Shown piece by piece: positions 19,877-29,790 of a stretch of 54,166 bases of DNA. Both the position numbers and the translations under genes were made by a program. The notes beneath the pieces are model-generated. The model was not told where the DNA came from. It saw only the letters and a program-made list of their open reading frames with translations, and did no database searches. The first letter of the stretch is position 1; each line of letters starts with the position of its first letter. The DNA is taken from NCBI GenBank assembly GCA_024641705.1, contig JAHECO010000024.1:1-54166 (forward strand), read 5' to 3'. The DNA is from Candidatus Kryptoniota bacterium (lineage in GTDB: Bacteria > Bacteroidota > Ignavibacteria > Kryptoniales > JAKASW01).

Positions 19877-22015
19877 ATGAAACAACCTGTAATTAAGTTT
19901 GATCATGTAAATTATTTGTGGGACGAAACGGAAGCATCCAAATCAAAAGGCGACGAAGTCGCTCTTCTTGTTTATCGTTCGAACCTACTCGGCTCGGATC
20001 TTCGGATAACAAATTACGGCGGAGGCAATACGTCCTGCAAAACCGCCGGCCTAAACCCGTTGACCGGTCAGAAAACAGAAGTCATGTGGGTAAAGGGATC
20101 GGGTGGGGACCTTGGGACGATGAAGAAAAGCGGATTGGCGGCACTGTACGTTGATCGGCTCAGGAATCTGAGAAATATTTATCGCGGCATCGAACACGAA
20201 GATGAAATGGTGCAACTCTTCAATCACTGTATCTTTGATCTGAACTCAAAAGCTCCTTCGATTGATACTCCGCTGCATGGTTTTCTTCCCTTCAATCACA
20301 TAGACCACATGCACCCGGATGCAGCTATTGCGATCGCCGCCTCAAAAGATGGCAAGAGAATTACGCAGGAGCTGTTCGGTGGATCTGTCGGCTGGATAGA
20401 ATGGCAGCGTCCCGGTTTCGATCTGGCTCTGAAGCTAAGACAATATGTCGATGAGAATCCCGGCATTCGTGGAGTGATACTGGCGTCCCACGGCCTATTT
20501 ACCTGGGGTGATTCATCATACGAGTGCTATGTTAATACTCTGGAGGTCATTGAAAGATGCGCCGGGTATATCGACGATAAGATAGCCGCAAAGCAGACAG
20601 TTTTCGGCGGGGCCAAAGTCAAGTCACTTTCGGGAGAAGAACGGTCGAAAAAAGCTGCACGGCTGGCGCCAGTCCTGCGTGGATACTGTTCTTCCCACGC
20701 GAGGATGGTCGGGCATTTCACGGATGAAGATAAAGTGCTTGAGTTTGTTAACTCGAAGGACCTCGACTGGCTGGCGAAGATGGGCACGAGCTGCCCCGAT
20801 CATTTCCTGCGTACGAAGATAAGTCCCCTAGTCCTGAATTCAGAAGTTACCGACGCCATAGACGATGACAAGGCACTAAAGGCAAAAATCGGTCCGCAGT
20901 TCGAGGCTTACAGGAGAATGTATTCACAATATTACAATGAGTGCAGGCATCCCGACAGCCCTGCAATGCGCGACCCCAATCCGGTGGTAATACTTTACCC
21001 CGGAGTGGGCATGTTCACTTTTGCGAAGGACAAGCAGACTGCCAGAGTCGCTGCGGAGTTCTACATCAATGCAATCAACGTGATGAGAGGTGCGGAAGCT
21101 ATCTCCGAATACGTTGCATTGCCGAGGCAGGAGGCTTTCAATATCGAGTACTGGCTTCTGGAAGAAGCAAAACTTGCAAGAAGGCCGAAGCCTACGGCCC
21201 TGAGCGGCAGAGTGGCTCTAGTGACCGGCGGCGCAGGCGGGATCGGGAAGGCTATTGCCGAGCGATTCGTGAGTGAAGGAGGCTGCGTGATCATCTGCGA
21301 CAATGATGCCGATCGTTTGAAGGGCGCCGTTGAAGAGTTCGAAAGTAAGTACGGCAGAGATTCCTTCGCCGGCGTTGAGTTCGACGTGGCCGGGGAACGT
21401 GATGTGGTGAAAGCGTTTGAATCGGCATCGCTCGCTTTCGGCGGAGTCGACATCGTAGTTAACTGCGCCGGGCTCTCTATCTCCAAACCTTTGGAAGAGC
21501 ATACGGAGAAGGACTGGGATTTGTTGTATGATGTCCTGGTGAAAGGACAGTTCCTCGTTACCCAAAAGGGCGTTGAGATCATGCGTAGGCAGAATTTGTC
21601 CGAAGGATCGTTCCGGGGCGGAGATATTCTCAACATGGTAAGCAAGAATGCGCTGGTGAGCGGGCCGAATAACGCAGCCTATGGATCAGCCAAGGCAGCC
21701 CAGTTGCATCTGAGCCGCCTGAACGCTGCGGAACTGGGGAAGGACAAAATCCGGGTCAATGTGGTGAACCCCGATGCGGTCATCGCCAACAGCAAGATTT
21801 GGAGCGGGGCATGGGCGGAAGGACGCGCGAAAGCCTATGGGATTACGGTCGAAGAGCTGCCGGCGTATTATGCGAAGCGCACACTGCTGAACGAAATCAT
21901 AAACCCTGAAGATATCGCAAATGCCTGCTATGTCTTTGTGGGCGGTCTCCTGAATAAATCCACAGGCAACGTGCTCAACGTCGATGGCGGACTGCCGACT
22001 GCGTTTGTAAGATAG
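19877..22015 (+). CDS. rhaD: Bifunctional rhamnulose-1-phosphate aldolase / short-chain dehydrogenase
   Basis: A 712-residue fusion. The class II aldolase/adducin domain (about 20-420) contains the metal-binding-type segments PLHGFLPFNHIDHMHPDA and LASHGLFTWG. It splits L-rhamnulose-1-phosphate to DHAP and L-lactaldehyde. The SDR domain (about 435-712) has the NAD motif TGGAGGIGKA and the YxxxK active site in AAYGSAKAA, and probably handles lactaldehyde. Such fusions are known from many bacterial rhamnose operons. The ATG at 19877 follows ATTGGCGAA, and length fits the fused family. The rhamnulokinase gene follows after 25 bp. The exact redox reaction of the SDR part is inferred. Confidence 0.9.
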   Translation: MKQPVIKFDHVNYLWDETEASKSKGDEVALLVYRSNLLGSDLRITNYGGGNTSCKTAGLNPLTGQKTEVMWVKGSGGDLGTMKKSGLAALYVDRLRNLRNIYRGIEHEDEMVQLFNHCIFDLNSKAPSIDTPLHGFLPFNHIDHMHPDAAIAIAASKDGKRITQELFGGSVGWIEWQRPGFDLALKLRQYVDENPGIRGVILASHGLFTWGDSSYECYVNTLEVIERCAGYIDDKIAAKQTVFGGAKVKSLSGEERSKKAARLAPVLRGYCSSHARMVGHFTDEDKVLEFVNSKDLDWLAKMGTSCPDHFLRTKISPLVLNSEVTDAIDDDKALKAKIGPQFEAYRRMYSQYYNECRHPDSPAMRDPNPVVILYPGVGMFTFAKDKQTARVAAEFYINAINVMRGAEAISEYVALPRQEAFNIEYWLLEEAKLARRPKPTALSGRVALVTGGAGGIGKAIAERFVSEGGCVIICDNDADRLKGAVEEFESKYGRDSFAGVEFDVAGERDVVKAFESASLAFGGVDIVVNCAGLSISKPLEEHTEKDWDLLYDVLVKGQFLVTQKGVEIMRRQNLSEGSFRGGDILNMVSKNALVSGPNNAAYGSAKAAQLHLSRLNAAELGKDKIRVNVVNPDAVIANSKIWSGAWAEGRAKAYGITVEELPAYYAKRTLLNEIINPEDIANACYVFVGGLLNKSTGNVLNVDGGLPTAFVR

Positions 22016-22040
22016 GGAATGCTCTCATTCTGATTCTATC

Positions 22041-23546
22041 ATGACTACTGAAAAGAAGTTCATTGCTCTCGACCTGGGTGCCGAGACCGGCCGGTGTGTC
22101 GTCGCGACGCTGAAAGATCACAAAATCGAATTGAACGAAGTCTATCGGTTCAACACCCATGCCATAAGGTACGAGAAAGGTTTTCATTGGGACATTCTGC
22201 ACATATACGAGGAGGTACTGACGGGATTGGCAAAAGCGCGGGCTGCTTTCGGTTCACATTTCGACGGCATCGGCGTAGACACGTGGGGAGTCGATTATGT
22301 CCTGCTTGACCCCGAAGGAAGAATAATCGGTTATCCGTATCATTACCGCGACGATCGAACAGACGGCGTTATGGAGGAAGCCTTCAATGTGGTCCGGAAG
22401 GAGAAGATTTACGAGAGGACAGGTATCCAGTTTGCTCAATTCAACACGGTATTTCAGCTTCTGTCCGAGAAGAAAAGAAAATCGAGTTTTCTTACGTCGG
22501 CCGATAAGATGCTGCTTCTCCCTGACTTTATGAATTACTTACTCTCAGGCGAAATGAAGGCGGAATTTACCATAGCCTCGACAACCGGGCTGGCAGATCC
22601 ACTTGAAAGAGACTGGGCATGGGACCTGATCGCGAATTTCCAGCTGCCGGATAGACTATTTTCCGAAATGGTAGAACCCGGTACGATCATAGGAACTTTG
22701 CTTCCATCGATTGCAAAAAAAACGGGTTTGGATCCGGATGTACGGGTGATCGCGACCGCCGGCCATGATACCGCATCGGCCATTGTTTCGGTACCGTCTG
22801 ATGGGAAAAGTAACTGGGCATTCCTGAGCTCCGGCACGTGGTCACTTATGGGGGTGGAGCTGAGGAAGCCGTCCCTCACTCCCCGGGCGATGGAATACAA
22901 TTTCACCAACGAGGGAGGTGCAGCAGGTACGACACGCCTCCTGAAAAACATAACAGGTCTGTGGCCGCTGCAGGAGTGCAGGAGATACTGGTCCGGGAAA
23001 TCTGTGGAGTATAGTTACTCGGCCTTAACCGACATGGCCAGAAAAGAAGGGTCTGCCAATGCCTGGATCGATTTGAATGATCCGAGATTTTTAAAGCCCG
23101 ATGATATGCCGGAGAAGATTCAGGCGTTTCTGGGCAAATCGGGGCAATCGACAAAACCCGGCATCGGATATATTGTGAATGTCATCTTGGAAAGTCTAGC
23201 ATTCAGCTATAGAATAGTAAAGAAGGAACTTGAAGACATTACCGAAAGAAGAGCAGACCGGATACATGTTGTCGGGGGAGGAACACAGAATGGGCTGCTC
23301 ATGCAACTGACGGCAGATGCCGTTGGATGTACCGTCATAGCCGGCCCGATCGAAGGCGCGGTTGTCGGCAATGTCGGAGTACAGGCGTTGGCAATCGGTG
23401 CGATTTCAAGCGTTGACGAATGGCGGCACATCGTTGCGGACTCTTCTCAGCTTCAGGTGTACGAGCCAAGTGATGGCCGCTATTTCGATGAAAATGAGGA
23501 AGCCTTCCGTGCAGTATTATCCGAAGGATCTTTTGAAGAAGATTAA
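22041..23546 (+). CDS. rhaB: L-rhamnulokinase
   Basis: This 501-residue FGGY-family carbohydrate kinase phosphorylates L-rhamnulose to L-rhamnulose-1-phosphate. It opens with the phosphate-binding loop FIALDLGAETGRCVVA. It carries GVDTWGVDYVLLD and YHYRDDRTDG typical of RhaB, the ATP-site ATAGHDTASAIVSVP with the catalytic aspartate, and the C-terminal VVGGGTQNGLLMQLTADA. Length is normal. It lies between the aldolase fusion and the LutC-like gene, in the same direction with short gaps, so it belongs to the rha operon. Confidence 0.93.
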   Translation: MTTEKKFIALDLGAETGRCVVATLKDHKIELNEVYRFNTHAIRYEKGFHWDILHIYEEVLTGLAKARAAFGSHFDGIGVDTWGVDYVLLDPEGRIIGYPYHYRDDRTDGVMEEAFNVVRKEKIYERTGIQFAQFNTVFQLLSEKKRKSSFLTSADKMLLLPDFMNYLLSGEMKAEFTIASTTGLADPLERDWAWDLIANFQLPDRLFSEMVEPGTIIGTLLPSIAKKTGLDPDVRVIATAGHDTASAIVSVPSDGKSNWAFLSSGTWSLMGVELRKPSLTPRAMEYNFTNEGGAAGTTRLLKNITGLWPLQECRRYWSGKSVEYSYSALTDMARKEGSANAWIDLNDPRFLKPDDMPEKIQAFLGKSGQSTKPGIGYIVNVILESLAFSYRIVKKELEDITERRADRIHVVGGGTQNGLLMQLTADAVGCTVIAGPIEGAVVGNVGVQALAIGAISSVDEWRHIVADSSQLQVYEPSDGRYFDENEEAFRAVLSEGSFEED

Positions 23547-23563
23547 AACCGGAAGATTTCGTA

Positions 23564-24121
23564 TTGGCCCGGTTGAATATGCCGAACAGCGTTGAGCGTG
23601 AACTGACAGTGCGGTTCCTCGAGTCGGCCAAGGCAGCAGGAGCAACCGTGGAGACAATTCAAAAGAGTCCACAAGAACTTAATGCTGCACTTCAAAAAGC
23701 TACGTCCGGCGATGAATCAATCTTGCTGGCAGAGCCGGATTACCTGAGCCCGGCGCTCTTCGATCTTTTTCTTTTAAACAAGAGGGTGGTCACGAAACCG
23801 ACGAAGGAGCAGTTGTCAGCCATCACAACAGGTGTGACTGATGCATTCTGTGCCGTCGCCAGCACAGGCTCCGTGTGCGTGTCCGTTTCGAGAAATCTGG
23901 GAAGTCCAATGAGTCTGCTGACTCGAAGGCACATCGCCGTCGTTGACGCCGGCACGATTGTTCCCAGGCCCAGAGATATTTTTTCCGGTGAGAGCGCTGC
24001 ACCGGACGGCTTGAAGCGAAGTTTCTCGTTCATTACCGGACCGAGCGCCACGGCGGACATGGGTCCTCTCGTGGTCGGCGTTCACAGTCCGGGGAAATTG
24101 CATATCATAGTCTTGGAATAA
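23564..24121 (+). CDS. lutC: LutC-like LUD-domain protein
   Basis: This 185-residue LUD-domain protein (YkgG/LutC type) has SITTGVTDAFCAVASTGSVCV-like and 'GPSATADMG' signatures near the C-terminus. With LutA and LutB it forms the iron-sulfur L-lactate dehydrogenase complex that oxidises L-lactate to pyruvate. The frame opens with TTG at 23564 (GGAAGA 7 bases upstream); an ATG at 23579 is an alternative start. It follows rhaB by 17 bp and precedes the LutB-LutA fusion by 4 bp. Its place in a rhamnose operon suggests that it handles lactate made from lactaldehyde. Confidence 0.8.
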   Translation: MARLNMPNSVERELTVRFLESAKAAGATVETIQKSPQELNAALQKATSGDESILLAEPDYLSPALFDLFLLNKRVVTKPTKEQLSAITTGVTDAFCAVASTGSVCVSVSRNLGSPMSLLTRRHIAVVDAGTIVPRPRDIFSGESAAPDGLKRSFSFITGPSATADMGPLVVGVHSPGKLHIIVLE

Positions 24122-24125
24122 TTGC

Positions 24126-26342
24126 ATGGGAAACATTAACGATTATAAGATCAGTCCAAGACAGGTAGCCGACAAATCGAGCGAGGGATCCCTTTATGAT
24201 GCTATCAGGCTGGCTCTCGATGTCGAAACCGATGCATTGCGCCTTAATACGCAGACATTCAACAGGAACCGGTACAAGGCGGTACAAAAGATAGATGATT
24301 ACGATGCCCTGAAGCAGCGAGCCCGGGAAATAAAGGAGGAATCGATCGAAAATCTGCCAGAACTTGTGGGTAGGATCACGAGGACAATCGAGTCCCGCGG
24401 CGGGCATGTTTTTCTCGCAAACTCCAAGGCGGAAGCAACCGACTACATAACAAAAGTCTGCTCATCGCATCGGGCCAAACTGGTTGTAAAGGCTAAGTCA
24501 ATTACCAGTGAAGAAATCGAATTAAACCATGCGTTAATAAACACGGGGATAGAAGTTGCGGAAACCGACCTTGCCGAGTTTATTCTGCAGGTATCAAAGG
24601 AACAACCGTCGCACATCGTAGCTCCGGCGATTCACAGGAGCAGGGAAAGTATATCGGAGCTGTTCAAGAGAAACTTCGAGACCGACCTGCCGCTCGATAC
24701 CGGTGAAGAGCTTACGCGATTTGCACGAGATATTCTAAGAAAGAAATTTCTTTCCGCTGATGTCGGTATCACGGGTGCGAATCTGATTGCAGCCGAAGAA
24801 GGCGCAATCCTCCTGGTGGAAAGCGAAGGGAACATCCGGTTTACGACTCAACTTCCCGCCGTCCATATTGCCATCGCAGGGATAGAAAAGATTATTCAGA
24901 GAAAGAAAGACTTCGGGACGTTCATAGAACTCCTCGCAGCAAGCGGGACAGGCCAGTCCCTGACATCGTATACGAATATATTGGAGCCGCCGATCGAATT
25001 GCCGGTTCTGAACCTGAACGGCAGGTCCGACGAGAAACGGGAATTCTATCTGGTTCTTCTCGACAACGGCCGGATGAGGATGCGGCAGGACGAGGATTTG
25101 AAAGAAGCGCTTTACTGCATAAGGTGCAGCGCATGCATGAATTCTTGTGCGAACTTTCAGGCGGTCGGAGGCCATGCCTTCGGCGGCGAGTGCTATACAG
25201 GCGGCATTGGAGGCGCGTGGACGCTCGGAACAAGCGGCAGTCTGGAAAAGGCAAGATTCGCTGAATTGTGTACAGGCTGCTCTAGGTGCGTTCCTAATTG
25301 TCCCGTCAAAATCGATATCCCGGGATTGAATACCGTTATCAAGAACCGTTTGACGAAGGCTGCCGGAGGTCCTTCGATGCAACAGCGTTTCTTTGGGCAC
25401 TTCGCTGAGCTGGCTCGCCTTGCGGAGGCAGCGCCTGGAATCTCAAACAGGATTAACAATCTTTCCGTCAGCAGAGCACTGATGGAAAACTTTGCGGGCA
25501 TCGACAGGCGGCGCGCAATTCCTCCTTTTGCGGAAAAGACTCTGGTTGAGGAGTATCGAAAGTACCGCCGGAACGGTAATCTGATGAACAAGAACGGTTC
25601 ATTGAGGGGCATAATTCTTTTTGCCGACCTGTTCACCAACTACAACAATCCGGAAGTCGGAATGGCGACCGTAAGAGTGTTCGACAAGTTGGGACTGCCG
25701 ATCACGCTCAGCAAGCTCTTCGATGACGGCAGGGGACTTCTGTCGCAGGGACTCATCGTGAAGGCTGAAGAGAAGGCCCGCAAAGTTGCCGCCTACCTTG
25801 GAAAGTTGATCGACGAAGGCAACGACATTATCGTTGCCGAGCCGAGCGTCCTCTCGATGTTCAGACGGGACTACGGGAGACTGCTGACCGATGAAGGACT
25901 TTCTAAGAAGATTGCGGAGCATTCATTCGATCCGATCGAATACCTGAACGGGTTGGTCATCAACGGTCGTCTGGAACTTATGAGTCAGCTGAAAAAGGGC
26001 CTCTCGTCCCGTGATCACGTTTTCTATCACGCTCATTGCCAGCTGAAAACCATCGGAGGAGGCAACGTCGCTCCGGAATTTTTCCGGCGGACCGGACTCA
26101 CGGTAGAAGTATCGAACGTCGAATGCTGCGGGATGGCCGGAAGTTTTGGATACAAGAAACAGTACTTTGACATCAGCAAGAGAGTCGGTGACGATTTGAT
26201 AAGCCAGATAAATGCGGCATTTTCAGCCGACGAGAATACGGTAGTACTGGCGAACGGCATATCGTGCCGCGAGCAAATCGGCTCGGAGATCTCCGCTGCC
26301 GTCTATCATCCGATCCAATTCCTGGAAACTCTCCTCGTTTGA
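24126..26342 (+). CDS. LutB-LutA fusion: LUD domain, two 4Fe-4S clusters and CCG domain
   Basis: The 738-residue protein joins what are usually two subunits. The LutB part has a LUD domain (about 60-300; VGITGANLIAAEEGAILLVE) and two 4Fe-4S cysteine clusters, CIRCSACMNSC (about 330) and CTGCSRCVPNCP (about 380). The LutA part (about 490-738) carries the cysteine-rich CCG motifs HAHCQLKTIGG and VECCGMAGSFG. With LutC it should oxidise L-lactate to pyruvate and pass electrons to an acceptor. No signal peptide, so cytoplasmic or membrane-associated. Four bases separate it from lutC. The fusion order B then A is visible; the activity is inferred from family. Confidence 0.88.
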   Translation: MGNINDYKISPRQVADKSSEGSLYDAIRLALDVETDALRLNTQTFNRNRYKAVQKIDDYDALKQRAREIKEESIENLPELVGRITRTIESRGGHVFLANSKAEATDYITKVCSSHRAKLVVKAKSITSEEIELNHALINTGIEVAETDLAEFILQVSKEQPSHIVAPAIHRSRESISELFKRNFETDLPLDTGEELTRFARDILRKKFLSADVGITGANLIAAEEGAILLVESEGNIRFTTQLPAVHIAIAGIEKIIQRKKDFGTFIELLAASGTGQSLTSYTNILEPPIELPVLNLNGRSDEKREFYLVLLDNGRMRMRQDEDLKEALYCIRCSACMNSCANFQAVGGHAFGGECYTGGIGGAWTLGTSGSLEKARFAELCTGCSRCVPNCPVKIDIPGLNTVIKNRLTKAAGGPSMQQRFFGHFAELARLAEAAPGISNRINNLSVSRALMENFAGIDRRRAIPPFAEKTLVEEYRKYRRNGNLMNKNGSLRGIILFADLFTNYNNPEVGMATVRVFDKLGLPITLSKLFDDGRGLLSQGLIVKAEEKARKVAAYLGKLIDEGNDIIVAEPSVLSMFRRDYGRLLTDEGLSKKIAEHSFDPIEYLNGLVINGRLELMSQLKKGLSSRDHVFYHAHCQLKTIGGGNVAPEFFRRTGLTVEVSNVECCGMAGSFGYKKQYFDISKRVGDDLISQINAAFSADENTVVLANGISCREQIGSEISAAVYHPIQFLETLLV

Positions 26343-26362
26343 TTTAGAATAAGCCGTCGCAC

Positions 26363-26677
26363 GTGAAGAGATTTGCCTTTAAGATGAAATTGAAAAGCGG
26401 GTGCAGAGAAGAGTACATCCGCAGGCACGAGGCCATCTGGCCCGAGCTGAAGGCCATCCTGAGCGCGTCCGGTGTCCGGGATTACACGATTTACCTGGAT
26501 CCGGAGACGGACACGCTCTTTGCGGTCCAGATCCAGGAAGGGGAGAAATCTTCCCAGGATCTGGGGGAAAATCCTGTTGTTTGCCGGTGGTGGCAGTACA
26601 TGGCGGACATTATGGAGACCAACCCAGACTTCTCTCCTGTGTCTCAGCCGCTGGAAGAAGTGTTCCACATGGACTGA
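26363..26677 (+). CDS. rhaM: L-rhamnose mutarotase
   Basis: This 104-residue dimeric alpha/beta barrel protein interconverts alpha- and beta-L-rhamnose so that the isomerase gets its preferred anomer. Family features are RFAFKMKLKSG, EEYIRRHEAIWPEL, GVRDYTIYLD and the C-terminal WWQYMADIM. Length is exactly that of the family. The GTG start at 26363 gives the conserved N-terminus; the next ATG (26384) would cut into it. It is the fifth gene of the rha operon, 20 bp after the Lut fusion. Confidence 0.93.
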   Translation: MKRFAFKMKLKSGCREEYIRRHEAIWPELKAILSASGVRDYTIYLDPETDTLFAVQIQEGEKSSQDLGENPVVCRWWQYMADIMETNPDFSPVSQPLEEVFHMD

Positions 26678-26874
26678 CGTGGAAAACAATTTTAGATTTT
26701 GGATTATGAATTTTGAATTCGAGTATAACGATTGCGGCGTTTGCGTGCATCTATGAATCCGGGTTTTGAACATTTGTATTTATTTAGAGGTTAGCGTTTA
26801 GGATTTAGAATTTAACTGGTGTGGTACATCGTAACCTTCATGAGATCCCAATATCAGTCGGAAGGAATCACTAG
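26678..26874. other. AT-rich spacer between rhaM and rhaT with short degenerate repeats
   Basis: The stretch contains repeated 'ttttagattttggattatgaatttt'-like words (26690-26720 and again around 26800-26815), a low-complexity spacer type common between genes in many bacterial genomes. No gene or clear promoter was found. An internal promoter for rhaT could lie here but was not recognised. Confidence 0.4.
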
Positions 26875-28035
26875 ATGAGTCCCAACCCCATTCTCGGTGT
26901 TTTCTTTCACTGGCTCGGGGGCTTTGCCTCGGGCAGTTTTTATGTACCGTTCAAAGCGGTCAAGAAATGGGCATGGGAGGTCTATTGGCTCCTGGGAGGA
27001 GTCTTCAGCTGGCTGATCGCTCCTTGGGTACTTGCATTAATACTGGTTCCGCACCTGACCCAGATATTGGGAGAGCAACCTTTCGGCGTTCTTGGGTGGA
27101 CATTCTTCTGGGGGATACTATGGGGATTCGGTGGTCTGACTTACGGCCTTACCATGCGATATCTCGGATTGTCCCTGGGAACAGGCATTATTCTAGGCCT
27201 TACCGCTTTATTCGGTACCTATCTGCCTCCGATATTTGACGGCACTATCGGAGCCAAACTTCATACGATCGCCGGACAGGTCATTCTCATCGGTTCGGTA
27301 TTCGCTTTGATGGGTATCGCACTCACGGCTGCAGCCGGTCTGTCCAAAGAAAGGGAGATGGATGAGGAGCAGAAGCGTAAGACAATCCAGGAGTTTAATT
27401 TACGAAAAGGTATTCTGGTAGCGATATTTTCCGGCGTAATGAGTTCATGCTTTGCTTTCGGGCTCGATTCAGCTACTCCCATAGCCGCCACAGCCCTCCA
27501 TTATGGCGCTGCCGAGATATGGACTGGCTTACCGAAAATAATAGTAATTACCGCGGGCGGCTTCGTCACAAACTTAGTGTGGTGTTTGTATCTGCTGAAA
27601 AAGAATCGAACATTCGGTGAGTACTTCGGTCGCGTAACACCTGTGCCGGACGACTCTGGTCTTGAGCTTGCAGGGAATTCTGTCGCCGCGCTTGATCCCA
27701 ATGACCCACCTGTCGCTGCTTCTGTCCAAAAGGACAAAGTTCCTTTGCTCGGGAATTATCTCTTGAGCGCTCTGGCGGGCACAACATGGTATTTTCAATT
27801 CTTCTTCTATACTATGGGCGAGTCACAAATGGGGAACTATAAATTCTCGAGCTGGACTATCCACATGGCAAGCATAATTATTTTCGGCTCTTTGTGGGGA
27901 ATCTTTCTCAAGGAATGGAAGGACACCAGTGGCCTGTCCAAGTTTCTGCTCGGTGTTGCTCTGTTCACGCTTATCGTATCAACAATAGTGATCGGCTATG
28001 GAAACTTGCTGGGGTTACAACTTGGAGGACACTAA
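26875..28035 (+). CDS. rhaT: L-rhamnose-proton symporter
   Basis: This 386-residue integral membrane protein has about ten hydrophobic segments. The RhaT hallmark N-terminus PNPILGVFFHWLGGFASGSFYVPFKAVKKWAWE is followed by SWLIAPW, 'FFWGILWGFGGLTYGLTMRYLG' and LGLTALFGTYLPP. It takes up L-rhamnose across the inner membrane in symport with protons. E. coli RhaT is about 344 residues, so this one is slightly longer, with an extended loop around residues 255-285. It sits between rhaM and rhaA. Confidence 0.92.
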   Translation: MSPNPILGVFFHWLGGFASGSFYVPFKAVKKWAWEVYWLLGGVFSWLIAPWVLALILVPHLTQILGEQPFGVLGWTFFWGILWGFGGLTYGLTMRYLGLSLGTGIILGLTALFGTYLPPIFDGTIGAKLHTIAGQVILIGSVFALMGIALTAAAGLSKEREMDEEQKRKTIQEFNLRKGILVAIFSGVMSSCFAFGLDSATPIAATALHYGAAEIWTGLPKIIVITAGGFVTNLVWCLYLLKKNRTFGEYFGRVTPVPDDSGLELAGNSVAALDPNDPPVAASVQKDKVPLLGNYLLSALAGTTWYFQFFFYTMGESQMGNYKFSSWTIHMASIIIFGSLWGIFLKEWKDTSGLSKFLLGVALFTLIVSTIVIGYGNLLGLQLGGH

Positions 28036-28061
28036 ATCAAACATGAAGGGTAAAACTTGAT

Positions 28062-29351
28062 ATGAGAAACAGAAAACGTATTGAAGAGATATATCAATAT
28101 GCAAAAGAGGAGTACATGGCTCTGGGTGTAGACACAGACGAAGCCCTGAAGAGATTGAACACAATAGAGATCAGCCTCCACTGCTGGCAGGCCGACGACG
28201 TCGCGGGTTTCGAAAGTCCGGATGCCGAGCTGCAAGGCGGCGGCATTCAGGTTACGGGCAATTATCCCGGGAGAGCAAGAACGATCGGACAGTTGAGGGA
28301 GGATATTGAAAAGGTGATGAGCCTCCTCCCCGGCAAGCAGCGCCTGAATCTTCACGCGAGTTACGGGGATTTCGGCGGGGAGAAGGTCGATCGCCACGAG
28401 ATCGAGGTCAAGCACTTTCAAAGCTGGATAGACTGGGCGAAAAAATTCGGCATCGGAATCGACTTCAATCCTACATGTTTTTCTCATCCTTCTGCCGACG
28501 ACGGTTTCACGCTGTCGAGCAAGAACGAAGTACGGCGCAAGTTCTGGATCGAGCACGTCAAGCGGACCAGAAAAATAGCAGCTGAGATGGGAAAGCAGCT
28601 GGGGTCTCCCTGTATTAACAATATCTGGATTCCCGACGGCTCGAAAGACTTGCCGGTCGACCGCTATTCACATCGGGTGTTGCTGAAAAATTCTCTCGAT
28701 GAAATCTTTTCGGAAGATTATCCGAAGGAATACCTCATCGATTCTCTCGAAGGAAAACTCTTCGGCCTCGGCTCCGAGGCTATGACGGTCGGTTCACATG
28801 AGTTCTATTTCGGTTATGCGGTTAAGAACGACAAAATCGTTTGCATAGATACCGGGCACTACCACCCTACCGAGCAGCCGGGCGACAAGATCTCAGCTAT
28901 GCTGCAATTTCTCGACGGGCTCATGCTTCACATAAGCCGCGGTGTGCGGTGGGACAGCGACCATGTGACGATATTTAACGACGATGTGCAGCTTCTCGCC
29001 CAGGAGATAGTCCGGGCCGATGCGCTGGATCGCGTGCACATAGGCCTCGATTACTTCGATGCCAGCATAAATCGGATCGGAGCTTACGTCGTCGGCGCGC
29101 GTGCCGTCCAGGCGGCTTTCCTCTTTGCACTCTTGGAGCCTGCACACAAGTTGAGGGAATTTGAGGAGGCGGGAAAGAATTTCGAACGCCTCGCTTTCCT
29201 CGAGTTGCTGAAGACAAAACCGTTCGGAGCGGTATACGACTACTATTGCCTCACGAGGGACGTGCCGGTAAGTGAAGATTATGTCAAAGAAATTGAAAGA
29301 TATGAGAGGGAAGTCCTCGGGGGAAGGCTTTCTCTCAGGAGCGCCGTGTAG
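28062..29351 (+). CDS. rhaA: L-rhamnose isomerase
   Basis: This 429-residue TIM-barrel enzyme converts L-rhamnose to L-rhamnulose. It follows E. coli-type RhaA closely: ISLHCWQADDVAGFE, GNYPGRARTIGQLR, FNPTCFSHPSADDGFTLS, NIWIPDGSKDLPVDR, LFGLGSEAMTVGSHEFYFGY, DTGHYHPTE, RWDSDHV and IGLDYFDASINRI. Metal-binding acidic and histidine residues in these blocks are conserved. It ends the rha gene run; the next 440 bases are non-coding. Together with rhaB, rhaD and the Lut proteins it completes rhamnose to DHAP and pyruvate. Confidence 0.95.
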   Translation: MRNRKRIEEIYQYAKEEYMALGVDTDEALKRLNTIEISLHCWQADDVAGFESPDAELQGGGIQVTGNYPGRARTIGQLREDIEKVMSLLPGKQRLNLHASYGDFGGEKVDRHEIEVKHFQSWIDWAKKFGIGIDFNPTCFSHPSADDGFTLSSKNEVRRKFWIEHVKRTRKIAAEMGKQLGSPCINNIWIPDGSKDLPVDRYSHRVLLKNSLDEIFSEDYPKEYLIDSLEGKLFGLGSEAMTVGSHEFYFGYAVKNDKIVCIDTGHYHPTEQPGDKISAMLQFLDGLMLHISRGVRWDSDHVTIFNDDVQLLAQEIVRADALDRVHIGLDYFDASINRIGAYVVGARAVQAAFLFALLEPAHKLREFEEAGKNFERLAFLELLKTKPFGAVYDYYCLTRDVPVSEDYVKEIERYEREVLGGRLSLRSAV

Positions 29352-29790
29352 CACTCTTTTGCATACATTCCCGAATCTTATTATGTTAAAAATGGTTTCT
29401 TTATGATATTTTAACCGGAACCTTGTGAGATGCAGCTGACAACCTTCCAACCCGTAAAACTCCCACTCCTGACGGTTACCCCATACTCCTGAAAGCGGCT
29501 GCTTAAATCGCCGAGCTGTCGGCTGAAAGAATGCGATTCACGAAAGCCCGAACAGAGTCGCGTCTGTGACGCAATAGGAAATTCCAAAGTACACTTGTTT
29601 ATTCGCCTATTGATCTCGATTAGATAAAAGAGGGGTCTTCCTTTTACCTGGCTCCTCTGTTAACTGGATGAGAGTTCGAACATGGGACCGCTGGCACGTC
29701 AACAGGATTCGAAAACGCCCGCCATTGTTTGTGAATCAAGGACCATCCATTTCTAAACTATTAGAAGTCATCAAACCAGGAGGTTTTGCA
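29352..29790. other. Intergenic region between rhaA and the TonB receptor gene
   Basis: About 440 bases without a convincing gene. A 7-bp inverted pair CAATAGG (29572-29578) / CCTATTG (29606-29612) is present, and AGGAGG at 29778-29783 serves the receptor gene. The frame of the receptor stays open upstream to 29668, but that part lacks a signal peptide. A promoter for the receptor must lie here; none stood out. Confidence 0.4.
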
